Below are positions 17,593 through 25,903 of a stretch of DNA of 64,000 bases, in pieces. A model generated the notes under the pieces. That model ran no database searches and was not told the DNA's origin. It worked only from the letters and a program-made list of their open reading frames with translations. The position numbers and the translations under genes were made by a program. This DNA is from Streptomyces sp. MP131-18 (lineage in GTDB: Bacteria; Actinomycetota; Actinomycetes; Streptomycetales; Streptomycetaceae): NCBI RefSeq assembly GCF_001984575.1, contig NZ_LZNS01000001.1, forward strand, positions 2,326,674 through 2,390,673. Direction: 5' to 3'. Numbering within the stretch: the first letter of the stretch is position 1; every line of letters starts with the position of its first letter.

Positions 17593-18806
17593 GATGCCTC
17601 CGCGAAAGCCAGTGCCACGTTGTGCCCGCCGAAGCCGGTGGACACCGACAGGGCGAGCGGCAGCCGCCGCGGGCGCGGCGTGGTGACCAGGTCCAGATCG
17701 ATGCCGGGCGAGGGCGCGGCCAGGTTGGCGGTCGGCGGGATCAGCCGCCGTTCCACCGCGAGCACCGTCAGCGCGGCCTCCACCGCGCCCGCCGCGCCCA
17801 GCAGATGCCCCGTCACGGCCTTGGTCGAGGTGACCGGCGGCCGGTGCGGCAGTACCTCGGCGAGCACCCCGGCCTCCACCCGGTCGCCCAGCGGGGTGCC
17901 CGTGCCGTGCGCGTTGACGTGGGCCACGTCGGCCGGCGCGGCGCCCGCCGCGGCCAGCGCCTGCCGCAGGGCCGCGGCGAGACCGCGCCCGCCCGGGTCC
18001 GGCTTGACGATGTGGTGCGCGTCCGAGGTGGCGCCCTGACCCGCGACGCGCGCCCTGGGGCGCGCGCCGCGCGCGCGGGCGTCGCGCTCCCGTTCCAGCA
18101 CGAGCATGCCCGCGCCCTCCCCCATCACGAAGCCGTCCCGGTCCGCGTCGAACGGCCGCAGCGCGCCCGCCGGATCGCCGAACCGGCTGGACAGGGCGTG
18201 CATCCGGTCGAAGCCCGCCTGGAAGAACGGCGTGAGCGGCGCCTCCGCGCCGCCCGCCACCGCGATGTCGCACCGGTCGAGGGCCAGCAGGTCGAGCGCG
18301 GTGCAGATCGCCGTCGCGCCCGAGGCGCACGCGGTGTTGACCGTCAGTCCTGGACCGGTCGCGTGCAGGTCCATCGCCAGCTGCGCCGCGAGCGCGTTGC
18401 CCAGCGCGCCGGGCACGGAGAACGCGGACATGCCGTGCTGCCCGGCGTCAAGCAGCACCCGGTGCTGCGCCTCGTAGGTCTGGGCGCCGCAGCAGCCCGC
18501 CCCCGCGACGACCGCGACCCGTGCGCCGTCCCAGCCGCCGGGGTCGAGCCCGGCGTCGGCCACGGCCTCCCGGGCGGCGAGCAGCGCCAGTTGCACGCAG
18601 CGGTCCGGCTTGCGCGCCAGCAGGCCGTTCAGCCGGCCGGGGCCGAACGGCGGCACCCGGCAGGCCAGGCGCGGCGGCTGCCCCTCGTCGTCGAGGGCCG
18701 CGGTCGGCAGTCCCTGGCAGACGCGTTTCCACGTGGCGTCCCGGCCGTCGCCCGCGGGCGTCACCGTGCCGACTCCGGTGACGCACACGGCGCCGCGTCC
18801 GCTCAT
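17589..18806 (-). CDS. Beta-ketoacyl-ACP synthase, FabF/KAS II type
   Basis: A 405-residue condensing enzyme with an intact Cys-His-His triad: NTACASGA (Cys about 165), NAHGTGTPLGD (His about 301) and KAVTGHLLGA (His about 336). It also keeps the GFGGHN C-terminal loop. It would join an acyl-ACP or acyl-CoA starter to a malonyl-ACP extender. There is no chain-length-factor partner, ketoreductase or dehydratase beside it, so it probably makes one condensation or draws on the housekeeping fatty-acid enzymes. It overlaps the ACP gene (18803-18806) and the acyltransferase gene by 4 bp each. Confidence 0.9.
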   Translation of the reverse strand: MSGRGAVCVTGVGTVTPAGDGRDATWKRVCQGLPTAALDDEGQPPRLACRVPPFGPGRLNGLLARKPDRCVQLALLAAREAVADAGLDPGGWDGARVAVVAGAGCCGAQTYEAQHRVLLDAGQHGMSAFSVPGALGNALAAQLAMDLHATGPGLTVNTACASGATAICTALDLLALDRCDIAVAGGAEAPLTPFFQAGFDRMHALSSRFGDPAGALRPFDADRDGFVMGEGAGMLVLERERDARARGARPRARVAGQGATSDAHHIVKPDPGGRGLAAALRQALAAAGAAPADVAHVNAHGTGTPLGDRVEAGVLAEVLPHRPPVTSTKAVTGHLLGAAGAVEAALTVLAVERRLIPPTANLAAPSPGIDLDLVTTPRPRRLPLALSVSTGFGGHNVALAFAEAS

Positions 18807-19036
18807 GCGCCGGCCGCGGCGTGCCCGGCGATGATGCCGAGCACGTCGCCCACGGTGCCGGCCTCGTGCAGCTCCTCCTCGGTGATGGTCAGCCCGTGCC
18901 GCTGCTTGAGGATCAGCACCAGCTCGGCGATGCCGAGGGAGTCCAGTCCCGCCTCCTCCCGGCCCGCCTGCTCGGTGATCTCCTCCTCGGGCACCCCCAT
19001 GGAGACGAGAGCGGCCTTCAGATCGTCGAATGACAT
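18803..19036 (-). CDS. Acyl carrier protein
   Basis: A 77-residue acidic four-helix carrier protein. The phosphopantetheine serine is in GLDSLGIAEL (about residue 37). ATG 19036 has GGAGG 5 bases upstream, itself inside the end of the terpene-cyclase-like gene, whose reading frame runs 19 bp into the ACP gene. It overlaps the ketosynthase gene by 4 bp. A dedicated ACP beside a lone FabF-type synthase implies a tethered acyl intermediate specific to this cluster. Confidence 0.92.
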   Translation of the reverse strand: MSFDDLKAALVSMGVPEEEITEQAGREEAGLDSLGIAELVLILKQRHGLTITEEELHEAGTVGDVLGIIAGHAAAGA

Positions 19037-20649
19037 GGCTTCCTCCTGTTCCTCGGGCTGTTCCGCAAGCTGTTCCTGGGGCCGTTCCGCGGGCTGCCGG
19101 CGGCGGACCCGTGGCGCGCCGCGGCCAGATCGCGGGCCGCGGCGAGGCCGCCGAGCCGGTAGACCGGGTACAGCAGCGGGACGTCGTAGACGAACGGGCG
19201 CGGGCCGAGCGCGTCCGGCGGCACCGCGGCCTCGGGGCCCGTCGCCGTCAGCAGCCGCACGCCCGCGGCCAGGGCCGCCGCCTCCCGGCCCGCCGCGGCC
19301 AGCGCGCCGACGGCGTAGGCGGTGCCCAGCGGGCCGGCCGCGCCCTGCCGCAGGCACGCCGCGGCGCGGGCCATGACGCGCCCGGTGCCGCCCAGCTCGT
19401 GGGCGGCGACGGCGCGCGCGGCACGCATCACGTGCAGCAGGGGGAAGGCCGCGGAACGCGTCCACTCGTACGGGTAGCCGCCGTCGAGGCGCTGCCGCGC
19501 GGCGAGCCAGCTCCAGCCGCGGGCCGCGGCGGCGCGCTCGGCCGGGCCCGGCTGCCCGGCCAGCAGCGCGAGCACCGCCTTGGCCGTGATCTCCGCCTCC
19601 GAACGGGAGCCGCCCGTATAGGTGTTGAAGCCGCCGTCCGCATTCTGCGCGCGGCGCAGCCAGGCGGCGCCCGCCGCGGCGGCGTCCCGGGCCTGGGGCG
19701 CGGCGCAGCGCCGGAGAAACGTCACGGCCACGGCGGTGTCGTCGGCGTCGGCGTGCGTCACGCCCGGCGCGTAGCCCCAGCCGCCGTCCGGCAGCTGGGC
19801 GTGGCACAGGTAGTCGGCCGAGGCGGCCAGCCGGTCCTCGCCCACGCCGCTCTCCGCGAGCGTCAGCGAGGCCAGGCAGGTCAGCCAGACGTCCTGGCTG
19901 CTGATGAACGGCACCCCGCCGTCCGCCCTGATCTGCGCCACCACGAAGTCGACGCCGCGCGCCACCACGTCGGGCGCCAGGCGCCGTTCGCGCAGCACGA
20001 GCAGAATCGTCACGGTGCCCAGCACGTACTGGTCCCAGCTGCCGTCGCAGGACTGGCTCTCCCGCAGCAGCGCGAGGTCCGCCCGCGCCGCCCCGCAGCC
20101 GTGCCGCCCGGTCAGCAGCCGCACCGCGGCCAGGGTCGGCCGCAGCCAGCCGCCGCCGCCCGCCGCCAGCGGGTCGGGCGGCACGTCCGGCACGTCCCAC
20201 GCCTCGCCGGGGCGCAGCAGGGTCAGCAGCGCGCCGAGCAGGGCCCGCTTGCGCAGGCTCGCGACGGCGCGGTGGCCGGCCAGCGCGGCGCGCAGCCGCG
20301 CCGCGCCGCCCGACGGCTCGGGGCGGCCGAGTGCGGCGGCGGCGAGGTAGCGGGAGAGCAGGCGGTCGAACGGGTCGGTGTGCGCGGCGGGCGGCGCGGC
20401 CAGTTCGCGGGCGCAGAACCGCTCGACGGCCCGCCGCGCGTGGGGCGCGGCGCCCGTGTCGCGCAGCAGCCGCACGGCGAGCGCGGCTTCGAGCAGGCGG
20501 CCGCGGCAGCCGCCGCGCCAGTGTCCTTCCGGCGCGCGGCGGGCGAGGAGGTCCGCCGCGGCGGCTTCGACGACGGTGGTGAGGGCCGGCCCCCGGGGTC
20601 CGGGGGGGCGCGGATCACGCCGGGGGGCGGGGCAACGGGTCGCGGGCAC
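19018..20649 (-). CDS. Class II terpene cyclase-like protein (squalene-hopene cyclase/prenyltransferase alpha-barrel)
   Basis: About 543 residues of alpha/alpha-barrel repeats. QW-type repeats are visible as AQLPDGGWGYA and AQNADGGFNTYTGG, plus RESQSCDGSWDQ. Between them lies THADADDTAVA, an exact DxDD motif, the proton donor of class II (squalene-hopene and diterpene) cyclases. GTG 20649 is preferred, with GGAG 6 bases upstream; an in-frame GTG also occurs at 20661. It is shorter than squalene-hopene cyclases (about 630) and has no class I DDxxD site. The tail ends with an odd Arg/Asn-rich repeat (PRNGPRNSLRNSPRNRR). Coupled to the ACP by a 19-bp overlap. A prenyl substrate is inferred; a true cyclisation product is unknown. 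Confidence 0.8.
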   Translation of the reverse strand: MPATRCPAPRRDPRPPGPRGPALTTVVEAAAADLLARRAPEGHWRGGCRGRLLEAALAVRLLRDTGAAPHARRAVERFCARELAAPPAAHTDPFDRLLSRYLAAAALGRPEPSGGAARLRAALAGHRAVASLRKRALLGALLTLLRPGEAWDVPDVPPDPLAAGGGGWLRPTLAAVRLLTGRHGCGAARADLALLRESQSCDGSWDQYVLGTVTILLVLRERRLAPDVVARGVDFVVAQIRADGGVPFISSQDVWLTCLASLTLAESGVGEDRLAASADYLCHAQLPDGGWGYAPGVTHADADDTAVAVTFLRRCAAPQARDAAAAGAAWLRRAQNADGGFNTYTGGSRSEAEITAKAVLALLAGQPGPAERAAAARGWSWLAARQRLDGGYPYEWTRSAAFPLLHVMRAARAVAAHELGGTGRVMARAAACLRQGAAGPLGTAYAVGALAAAGREAAALAAGVRLLTATGPEAAVPPDALGPRPFVYDVPLLYPVYRLGGLAAARDLAAARHGSAAGSPRNGPRNSLRNSPRNRRKPCHSTI

Positions 20650-20842
20650 GGGTGACTCCACGGAACGGCGCGGCCCGATGGACCGCGCAGAAGGAACAAC
20701 TGGCTTGGCATTCCGAGGAGTTGAGGATGATCACCCGGGCTGCGCATCCATGAGAGCACAGCCGTGGACACCGGATGGCCGACGGCCGACTATTCCACTC
20801 CATAGGGTGAACAGACCGTCACACAGCGCACGCGGGGATCGT

Positions 20843-21514
20843 TCAGGAGGCGCGGCGCTTGCCCCCTCCGGCGCGGGTGACGCGAAAGACGACGAACGCC
20901 AGCACCGCGAGGACGACCACCACGAGCACGACTTTGGAGTAGACGGAGACCAGGTCCGTCACCCGCTCCCAGTCCTCGCCCAGGCGGTAGCCGGCCAGCA
21001 CGAAGAGTGTGTTCCAGATGGCGCTGCCCAGCGTCGTGAGCAGCAGGAACGTGCCCACCGGCATGCGTTCCACGCCCGCCGGAATCGAAATCAGACTTCG
21101 GAAAATGGGAATCATCCGGCCGAAGAACACCGCTTTCGCACCGTGTTTGCTGAACCACGCCTCCGTCTTCTCGATATCCGCCACTTTCACCAGCGGAAGC
21201 TTCGCCGCGATCGCGATCAGCCGCTCCCGGCCCAGCAGCGCACCCACCCAGTACAGCGCCATCGCGCCGACGACCGACCCGATGGTGGTCCACAGCAGCG
21301 CGGCCCACAGGCTCATGTCGCCGCGGCTCGCGGTGAAGCCGGCCAGCGGCAGGATCACCTCGCTGGGCAGCGGCGGGAACAGGTTTTCCAGAGCGATGGC
21401 CGCACCGGCGCCTGGCGCGCCGAGGGCCTCCATGAGGTCGGTGGCCCACCCGGCGATGCCGCCGGGATCTTCGGAGGACTCGGCCAGGTGAACGGGAACG
21501 GAGGATGAGGTCAC
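20843..21514 (-). CDS. DedA-family membrane protein
   Basis: A 223-residue integral membrane protein of the DedA/VTT family, implicated in lipid-carrier flipping and membrane homeostasis. Landmarks are ENLFPPLPSEVILPLAGF (about 43-60), GSVVGAMALYWVG, and FFGRMIPIFRSLISIPAG with the conserved Arg residues and re-entrant loop. GTG 21514 is chosen. The C-terminal tail is basic. It stands 180 bp upstream of the terpene-cyclase gene on the same strand (20650-20842 carries no gene I can support) and divergent from the histidine kinase. Confidence 0.9.
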   Translation of the reverse strand: MTSSSVPVHLAESSEDPGGIAGWATDLMEALGAPGAGAAIALENLFPPLPSEVILPLAGFTASRGDMSLWAALLWTTIGSVVGAMALYWVGALLGRERLIAIAAKLPLVKVADIEKTEAWFSKHGAKAVFFGRMIPIFRSLISIPAGVERMPVGTFLLLTTLGSAIWNTLFVLAGYRLGEDWERVTDLVSVYSKVVLVVVVLAVLAFVVFRVTRAGGGKRRAS

Positions 21515-21612
21515 ACCCCGAACGCTACAAAGTCCCTCCGCGCCGGAACGATGGGGGATGCCTCACGGGAACCCTGCGGAAAACCGCAGTCCGCCGCCGC
21601 GCCCCGTTCGGA

Positions 21613-21628
21613 TAGCGTCGGCGGCGTG
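21613..21628 (+). promoter_or_regulatory. Leaderless promoter -10 box TAGCGT for the histidine kinase
   Basis: TAGCGT (21613-21618) fits TAnnnT and lies exactly 7 bp before the GTG at 21626. No ribosome site precedes that GTG, so the transcript probably starts at the G of the start codon. The -35 region is weak. Confidence 0.5.
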
Positions 21629-22714
21629 AAGAAAGCCCTGCACCGCTGGCTGCGGATGGCCACCGGGCTCGCCATGGGCGCCGCGACCGTGCTGCCGGAC
21701 CTCCTCGTCCTGTACGCCGCGCTGCTGCTGCGGCGGCGGGGCGATCCGGCCGCGGTGCGGCTGGCCGGGTGGGAACGCGCCAGGGTGACGCGCCTGCACG
21801 GCGACGTCCCGGAAGCCACCGCACCACCCGAGCCGCGCGCCGCCCTGGCCTACCTGGCGGCGCGCCTGCCGGTCGGACTGCTGGCCGGTCTCGTGCTGCT
21901 CTCGGCGCTGGTCGGAGCCGCCTACGCCTCGACGCTCGGGTGGCTGTGGTTCTGGGCCGACCACTTCTGGGCCAACGTTTTCTCCGGCGTCGGCGGCCTG
22001 TTCCTGCTCTTCCTCGCCGCCTACGCCGTGCAGGCCGTCGCCGCCCTGGAGGCCGCCCTCGTGCGGCGCTTCCTCGGCCCCACCCGGCAGGAGGCGCTCG
22101 AGCGGCGCATCGAGGAGCTGGCGGAGAGCCGGGCCGGCGTGGTGGCCGCCGTGCACGAGGAGCGCCGCCGGATCGAACGCGATCTGCACGACGGCGTGCA
22201 GCAGCGCCTGGTGGCGCTCGGCATGCTGCTGGGCCGCGCCCGGCGCAGGGGCGACACCGACGACCTGCTGGCGCAGGCCCACCAGCAGGCGCGGCAGGCG
22301 CTCGCGGAGCTGCGGGAGGTGGCCTGGCGGGTGTACCCGACGGTGCTGGACGAGGCCGGGCTGCGGGCGGCCCTCGAAGCGGTCGCCGAACGTTCCCCGC
22401 TGCCGGTGCGCCTGGACTACCGGCTGGCGGCCGAGCCGGACCGGCCGGTGGCGGCCGTCGCCTACTTCGTGGTGTCCGAGGCCGTCACCAACGCCGTGAA
22501 GCACTCGGGCGCCGCCGCCGTCGCCGTCCGCCTGGCAGGCGAGGGGCCCGCGCTGACCGTGCGCGTCACGGACGACGGCCGGGGCGGCGCCGACCCGGCG
22601 GGCGGCGGGCTGCTCGGGCTGGCCAGGCGCGCCGCCGCGCTCGACGGGCGGCTGTCCGTGGCCAGCCCGGCCGGCGGGCCCACCGTGATCACCGCGGAGC
22701 TGCCGTGCGCGTGA
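21626..22714 (+). CDS. Sensor histidine kinase, HisKA_3 type
   Basis: A 362-residue kinase of the NarX/DesK class. Three hydrophobic segments occupy the first 170 residues. The phosphoacceptor is in RRRIERDLHDGVQQRLVAL (His about 190), and the HATPase N-box is SEAVTNAVKHSG with a later VTDDGRGGA. There is no large extracytoplasmic sensor domain, suggesting detection in or at the membrane. It overlaps the response-regulator gene by 10 bp, forming a standard pair. The GTG start is probably leaderless. Confidence 0.9.
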   Translation: MKKALHRWLRMATGLAMGAATVLPDLLVLYAALLLRRRGDPAAVRLAGWERARVTRLHGDVPEATAPPEPRAALAYLAARLPVGLLAGLVLLSALVGAAYASTLGWLWFWADHFWANVFSGVGGLFLLFLAAYAVQAVAALEAALVRRFLGPTRQEALERRIEELAESRAGVVAAVHEERRRIERDLHDGVQQRLVALGMLLGRARRRGDTDDLLAQAHQQARQALAELREVAWRVYPTVLDEAGLRAALEAVAERSPLPVRLDYRLAAEPDRPVAAVAYFVVSEAVTNAVKHSGAAAVAVRLAGEGPALTVRVTDDGRGGADPAGGGLLGLARRAAALDGRLSVASPAGGPTVITAELPCA

Positions 22715-23349
22715 TCCTGGCGGACGATTCGACGCTGCTGCGCGAGGGCCTGGTGCGGCTGCTCACCGAGGAGGGCCACGAGGTGACCGCGGCGGTCGGC
22801 GACGCCGCGGCGCTGCTGGCCGCGGTGGACCGCGATCCGCCGGACGTCACCGTGATCGACGTGCGGATGCCGCCGACGCACAGCGACGAAGGGCTGCGCG
22901 CGGCCCTCGACATCCGCCGCCGGTGGCCGGCGGTGGGGGTGCTGGTGCTGTCGCAGTACGTCGAGGGCCGCTACGCGACGGAGTTGCTGACCGGGGAGCC
23001 GGCGGGCGTCGGCTACCTGCTGAAGGACCGCGTGGTGGAGATCGACGAGTTTCTCGACGCGCTGGAGCGCGTCGCGGCCGGCCGTACCGCGTTCGACCCC
23101 GAGGTGGTGCGGCGGCTGCTGGCGCGCAGTTCGCACACCGATCCCCTCGCCCGCCTCACGCCGCGCGAACGCGAGGTGCTGCACGAGATGGCGCAGGGCC
23201 ACACGAACGCGACGATCGCCGAACACCTGTGGGTCTCGCGCAGCGCGGTGGAGAAGCACGTCAACGCGATCTTCGACAAGCTTCAGCTGCCAGGACCCGG
23301 CGGCTACAGCCGCCGGGTCCTGGCCGTGCTGCGCTACCTGGGCTCCTGA
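22705..23349 (+). CDS. NarL/LuxR-family response regulator
   Basis: A 214-residue regulator. The receiver domain has ADDSTLLREGL, the phosphorylated Asp in VTVIDVRMPP (about 54) and the Lys in YLLKDR. The DNA-binding HTH is LTPREREVLHEMAQGHTNAT and SAVEKHVNAIFDKL (about 150-190). GTG 22705 has GGAG 6 bases upstream. It is the partner of the kinase at 21626. The codons just after the recognition helix (LPGPGGYSRRVLA) are made of a 34-bp perfect palindrome, and its last 16 bp overlap the convergent phosphodiesterase gene. Confidence 0.92.
   Translation: MRVILADDSTLLREGLVRLLTEEGHEVTAAVGDAAALLAAVDRDPPDVTVIDVRMPPTHSDEGLRAALDIRRRWPAVGVLVLSQYVEGRYATELLTGEPAGVGYLLKDRVVEIDEFLDALERVAAGRTAFDPEVVRRLLARSSHTDPLARLTPREREVLHEMAQGHTNATIAEHLWVSRSAVEKHVNAIFDKLQLPGPGGYSRRVLAVLRYLGS
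23290..23323. terminator. 34-bp perfect hairpin inside the response-regulator gene end
   Basis: Arms CCAGGACCCGGCGGCT (23290-23305) and its exact complement (23308-23323) with a 2-base spacer. It lies 26 bp before the response-regulator stop and within 45 bp of the convergent gene's stop, so it may act as a two-way terminator for the overlapping convergent pair. Confidence 0.55.
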
Positions 23350-24719
23350 AGGCCCTGGAGCCCGAGCAGGAACGACTTGACTGCCGTGGCCGCGACCTCC
23401 CCGCCGTCCAGCGCGTCGGGGTCGGAACACAGCAGGACCGGCCGGTCCTTCTCGTCCTCGGGCAGGCGACCGTGGCTGCCGCGGACGCACGACGGGTCGA
23501 GCGGCACCACGTTCATCCGGTAGCGCAGGCCCAGCTTCTTGCGGGCCAGGGCCGCGGCGGCCCTGGCCTTGGCGAACCGGTCCGCCGGGTCGAAGAACAG
23601 CTCCGCCGGGTCGTAGCCCGGCTTGCGGTGGATGTCGACGATGGCCGCCCAGTCCGGCGCGGCCGCGTCGTCCAGCCAGTAGTAGTACGTGAACCACGCG
23701 CCGGGGTCGGCCACCGCGACCAGCTCGCCGGCGCGCCCGTGGTCGAGGCCGTGCCGCTTCTTGCCCGACTCGTCCAGCACCTCGGCGACACCGGGCAGCC
23801 CGGCCAGCACCTCACGCGTGCGCTCCAGGTCCTCGGGGCGCCGCACGTACACGTGCGCCACCTGGTGGTCGGCGACGGCGAAGGCGCGGGACACCCACGG
23901 GTCCAGGTACTCCATCCCGGCCTGCGTGTACACGTCGAGCAGCCCGGCGCGGCGCAGCGCGCGGTTGATGTCGACGGGCCGGTCCACGGGCGTGATGCCG
24001 TACTCGGACAGCACCACGACCGTGGCGTCCGCGGCCTGCGCCGCGTCCAGCAGCGGCCCGATCTCGGCGTCCAGCTCGCCCGCGGCGGCCCGCGCCTGCG
24101 GGCTGTCGGGGCCGAAGCGCTGGAGATCGTAGTCCAGGTGCGGCAGGTAGACCAGCGTCAGGTCGGGCCGCTGCGTGCGCAGCAGGTGCCTGGCCGCGGC
24201 GGCGATCCAGCGGGAGGAGGCGATGGACGCGGTGGGCCCCCAGTAGTTGAACAGGGGGAACGGGCCGTAGCGGCTGGTCAGTTCGTCGTGCAGCTCGGAC
24301 GGCCTGGTGTAGCAGTCGGGGTCCTTGCGGCCGTCGGCGTAGTAGATGGGCCGCGGGGTGATGGTGAAGTCGGTGTCCGCGCCCATCGCGTACCACCAGC
24401 AGACGTTCGCGACGGTGTAGCCGGGCCGCACGCGGCGCGCGGCGTCCCAGATCTTCTCGCCGCCGACGAGCGCGTTGTGCTGCCGCCACAGCAGCACGTC
24501 GCCGACGCCGCGGAAGTACCAGCCGTTGCCGACGATGCCGTGCTCGGCGGGCGGCGCGCCGGTGAGGAACGTGGCCTGCGCGGAGCAGGTCACGGCGGGC
24601 AGCACCGTGCCGAGCGGCGCGCGCGAGCCGCCGCGGGCGAGCGCGGCGAGGCGTGGCAGGTGATCGAGCAGGGCCGGGGTGAGGCCGACCACGTTCAGCA
24701 CGACGACCGGGCGGGTCAT
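23334..24719 (-). CDS. Nucleotide pyrophosphatase/phosphodiesterase family protein of the ebo operon
   Basis: A 461-residue cytoplasmic member of the alkaline phosphatase superfamily (type I phosphodiesterase/nucleotide pyrophosphatase). The nucleophile region is LPAVTCSAQATFLTGAPP (Thr/Ser about 44-50); metal ligands are in VYLPHLDYDLQRFG and VVLSEYGITPVDRP, and a later GRAGELVAVADPGAWF with DHGR. It is the last gene of the seven-gene minus-strand operon and overlaps eboE by 4 bp. Proteins of this family belong to ebo clusters (EboF-like by my reading). The real substrate is unknown; a phosphodiester or pyrophosphate intermediate of the pathway is likely. Confidence 0.8.
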   Translation of the reverse strand: MTRPVVVLNVVGLTPALLDHLPRLAALARGGSRAPLGTVLPAVTCSAQATFLTGAPPAEHGIVGNGWYFRGVGDVLLWRQHNALVGGEKIWDAARRVRPGYTVANVCWWYAMGADTDFTITPRPIYYADGRKDPDCYTRPSELHDELTSRYGPFPLFNYWGPTASIASSRWIAAAARHLLRTQRPDLTLVYLPHLDYDLQRFGPDSPQARAAAGELDAEIGPLLDAAQAADATVVVLSEYGITPVDRPVDINRALRRAGLLDVYTQAGMEYLDPWVSRAFAVADHQVAHVYVRRPEDLERTREVLAGLPGVAEVLDESGKKRHGLDHGRAGELVAVADPGAWFTYYYWLDDAAAPDWAAIVDIHRKPGYDPAELFFDPADRFAKARAAAALARKKLGLRYRMNVVPLDPSCVRGSHGRLPEDEKDRPVLLCSDPDALDGGEVAATAVKSFLLGLQGLQEPR

Positions 24720-25897
24720 GACAGCTCCTTGAGTCCGAGTCCGGTCAGCAGGTCGCGCGCGAGGGACAGTTCGGCGGCGATGCCGTCCGCGAGTCCCTCG
24801 GGCGTGCGGGGCCGCAGGGCCGGCGGCAGTACCTGCCAGGTGTAGGTCTCCACCTCCAGGTGGCGGGTGAGGGCCCGTTCGCCGCCGACCAGGCGGGTGA
24901 GGGCCTGCGTGAGGTGCGGCAGCGTCGAGGTCAGCGGCGGGTGCGGGCGGGCGTGCAGCGGGATGTGCAGGTGAACGCGCCAGGGGTCGCGTCCCGGCAG
25001 CGGCTCGGGCCCGAACAGGGCGATGTCCAGGTCGTCGTGGCCCAGGACGCCGCCCGGCGCCCGCTCCCGCGTCTGGTGCAGGAAGCGGGGCTCGGCGAAG
25101 TCGGCGAGCGCCGCGCGCACCGCGGGCTCCCCCGGGTGCTCGGCGTGCAGGGCCGCCGACAGCTGCGCCTTCACGACGGGCACGCCGCGCGCGGTCAGAC
25201 CGGCGATGGCGCGGTCCGGGTCCTCGAAGGCGGTGGCCAGGTGGCAGGTGTCCAGGCAGACCCCGACCCGGCTGCTCGGCGGCGCCCCGGGCGCCGTCAG
25301 CACCTCGGCGGCCTGCCCCGTGGTCTCCACGATGCAGCCGGGCTCGGGCTCCAGGGCGAGCCTGATGGAGCGGCCGGTGCGCTCCGCGAGTGCGTCGAGC
25401 CGTCCGGCCAGCTCGGTGAGGTGCGCCAGCGCCCGTTCCTGGTCCTGCGGTGTGAACGGGGTGCGCCAGGCCAGCGGCAGCGTCGAGATGGTGCCCTCCG
25501 GCTCGTCCCCGGGCAGCAGCTCGGCGAGGAGGCCGGCCAGGTCGGCGGTGTGGTCCAGGCGTTCGCGGCTGGTCCAGTCGGGCGTGTAGACGGCGTACTT
25601 GACGCGTTCGCCGCCGAACCCGCGGTAGGGGAAGCCGTTCAGCGTGACGACTTCGAGGCCGTGGCGCTCCAGGGCCTCGCGCAGGGTGCGGCGGGCGCCC
25701 GCGTCCGCCACCAGGGTGCGGGCCGCGTCACGGGCCAGCCACAGGCCGATGCCCAGGCGCGCGCGGTCGAGGCGCCGCCTGACCGGCTCGCAGTAGTCGC
25801 GCAGCTGCGCGAGGACGCCGTCGAGCGTCTCCGCGGGGTGGACGTTCGTGCAGTAGGCGAGGTGGACGACCGAGCCGTCGGGGTGCTGGAAGCGCAC
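24716..25897 (-). CDS. eboE: Metabolite traffic protein EboE (TIM barrel)
   Basis: A 393-residue xylose-isomerase-like TIM-barrel protein. The N-terminal LAYCTNVHPAETLDGV (about 13-28), LNGFPYRGFGGERVKYAVY and GVCLDTCHLATAFEDP are characteristic of EboE. The barrel ligands RLALEPEPGC and HIPLH suggest a divalent metal site. In cyanobacteria the ebo genes are needed for export of a scytonemin precursor to the periplasm. GTG 25897 follows eboB by 6 bp; the 3' end overlaps the phosphodiesterase gene by 4 bp. Confidence 0.85.
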   Translation of the reverse strand: MRFQHPDGSVVHLAYCTNVHPAETLDGVLAQLRDYCEPVRRRLDRARLGIGLWLARDAARTLVADAGARRTLREALERHGLEVVTLNGFPYRGFGGERVKYAVYTPDWTSRERLDHTADLAGLLAELLPGDEPEGTISTLPLAWRTPFTPQDQERALAHLTELAGRLDALAERTGRSIRLALEPEPGCIVETTGQAAEVLTAPGAPPSSRVGVCLDTCHLATAFEDPDRAIAGLTARGVPVVKAQLSAALHAEHPGEPAVRAALADFAEPRFLHQTRERAPGGVLGHDDLDIALFGPEPLPGRDPWRVHLHIPLHARPHPPLTSTLPHLTQALTRLVGGERALTRHLEVETYTWQVLPPALRPRTPEGLADGIAAELSLARDLLTGLGLKELS

Positions 25898-25903
25898 GGC
25901 GCC

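Noticed and set aside
20615-20803. Cysteine-containing 62-codon frame upstream of the terpene cyclase, possible peptide precursor
   Set aside because: It overlaps the start of the cyclase gene, lacks a leader-like pattern and has no maturation genes beside it.
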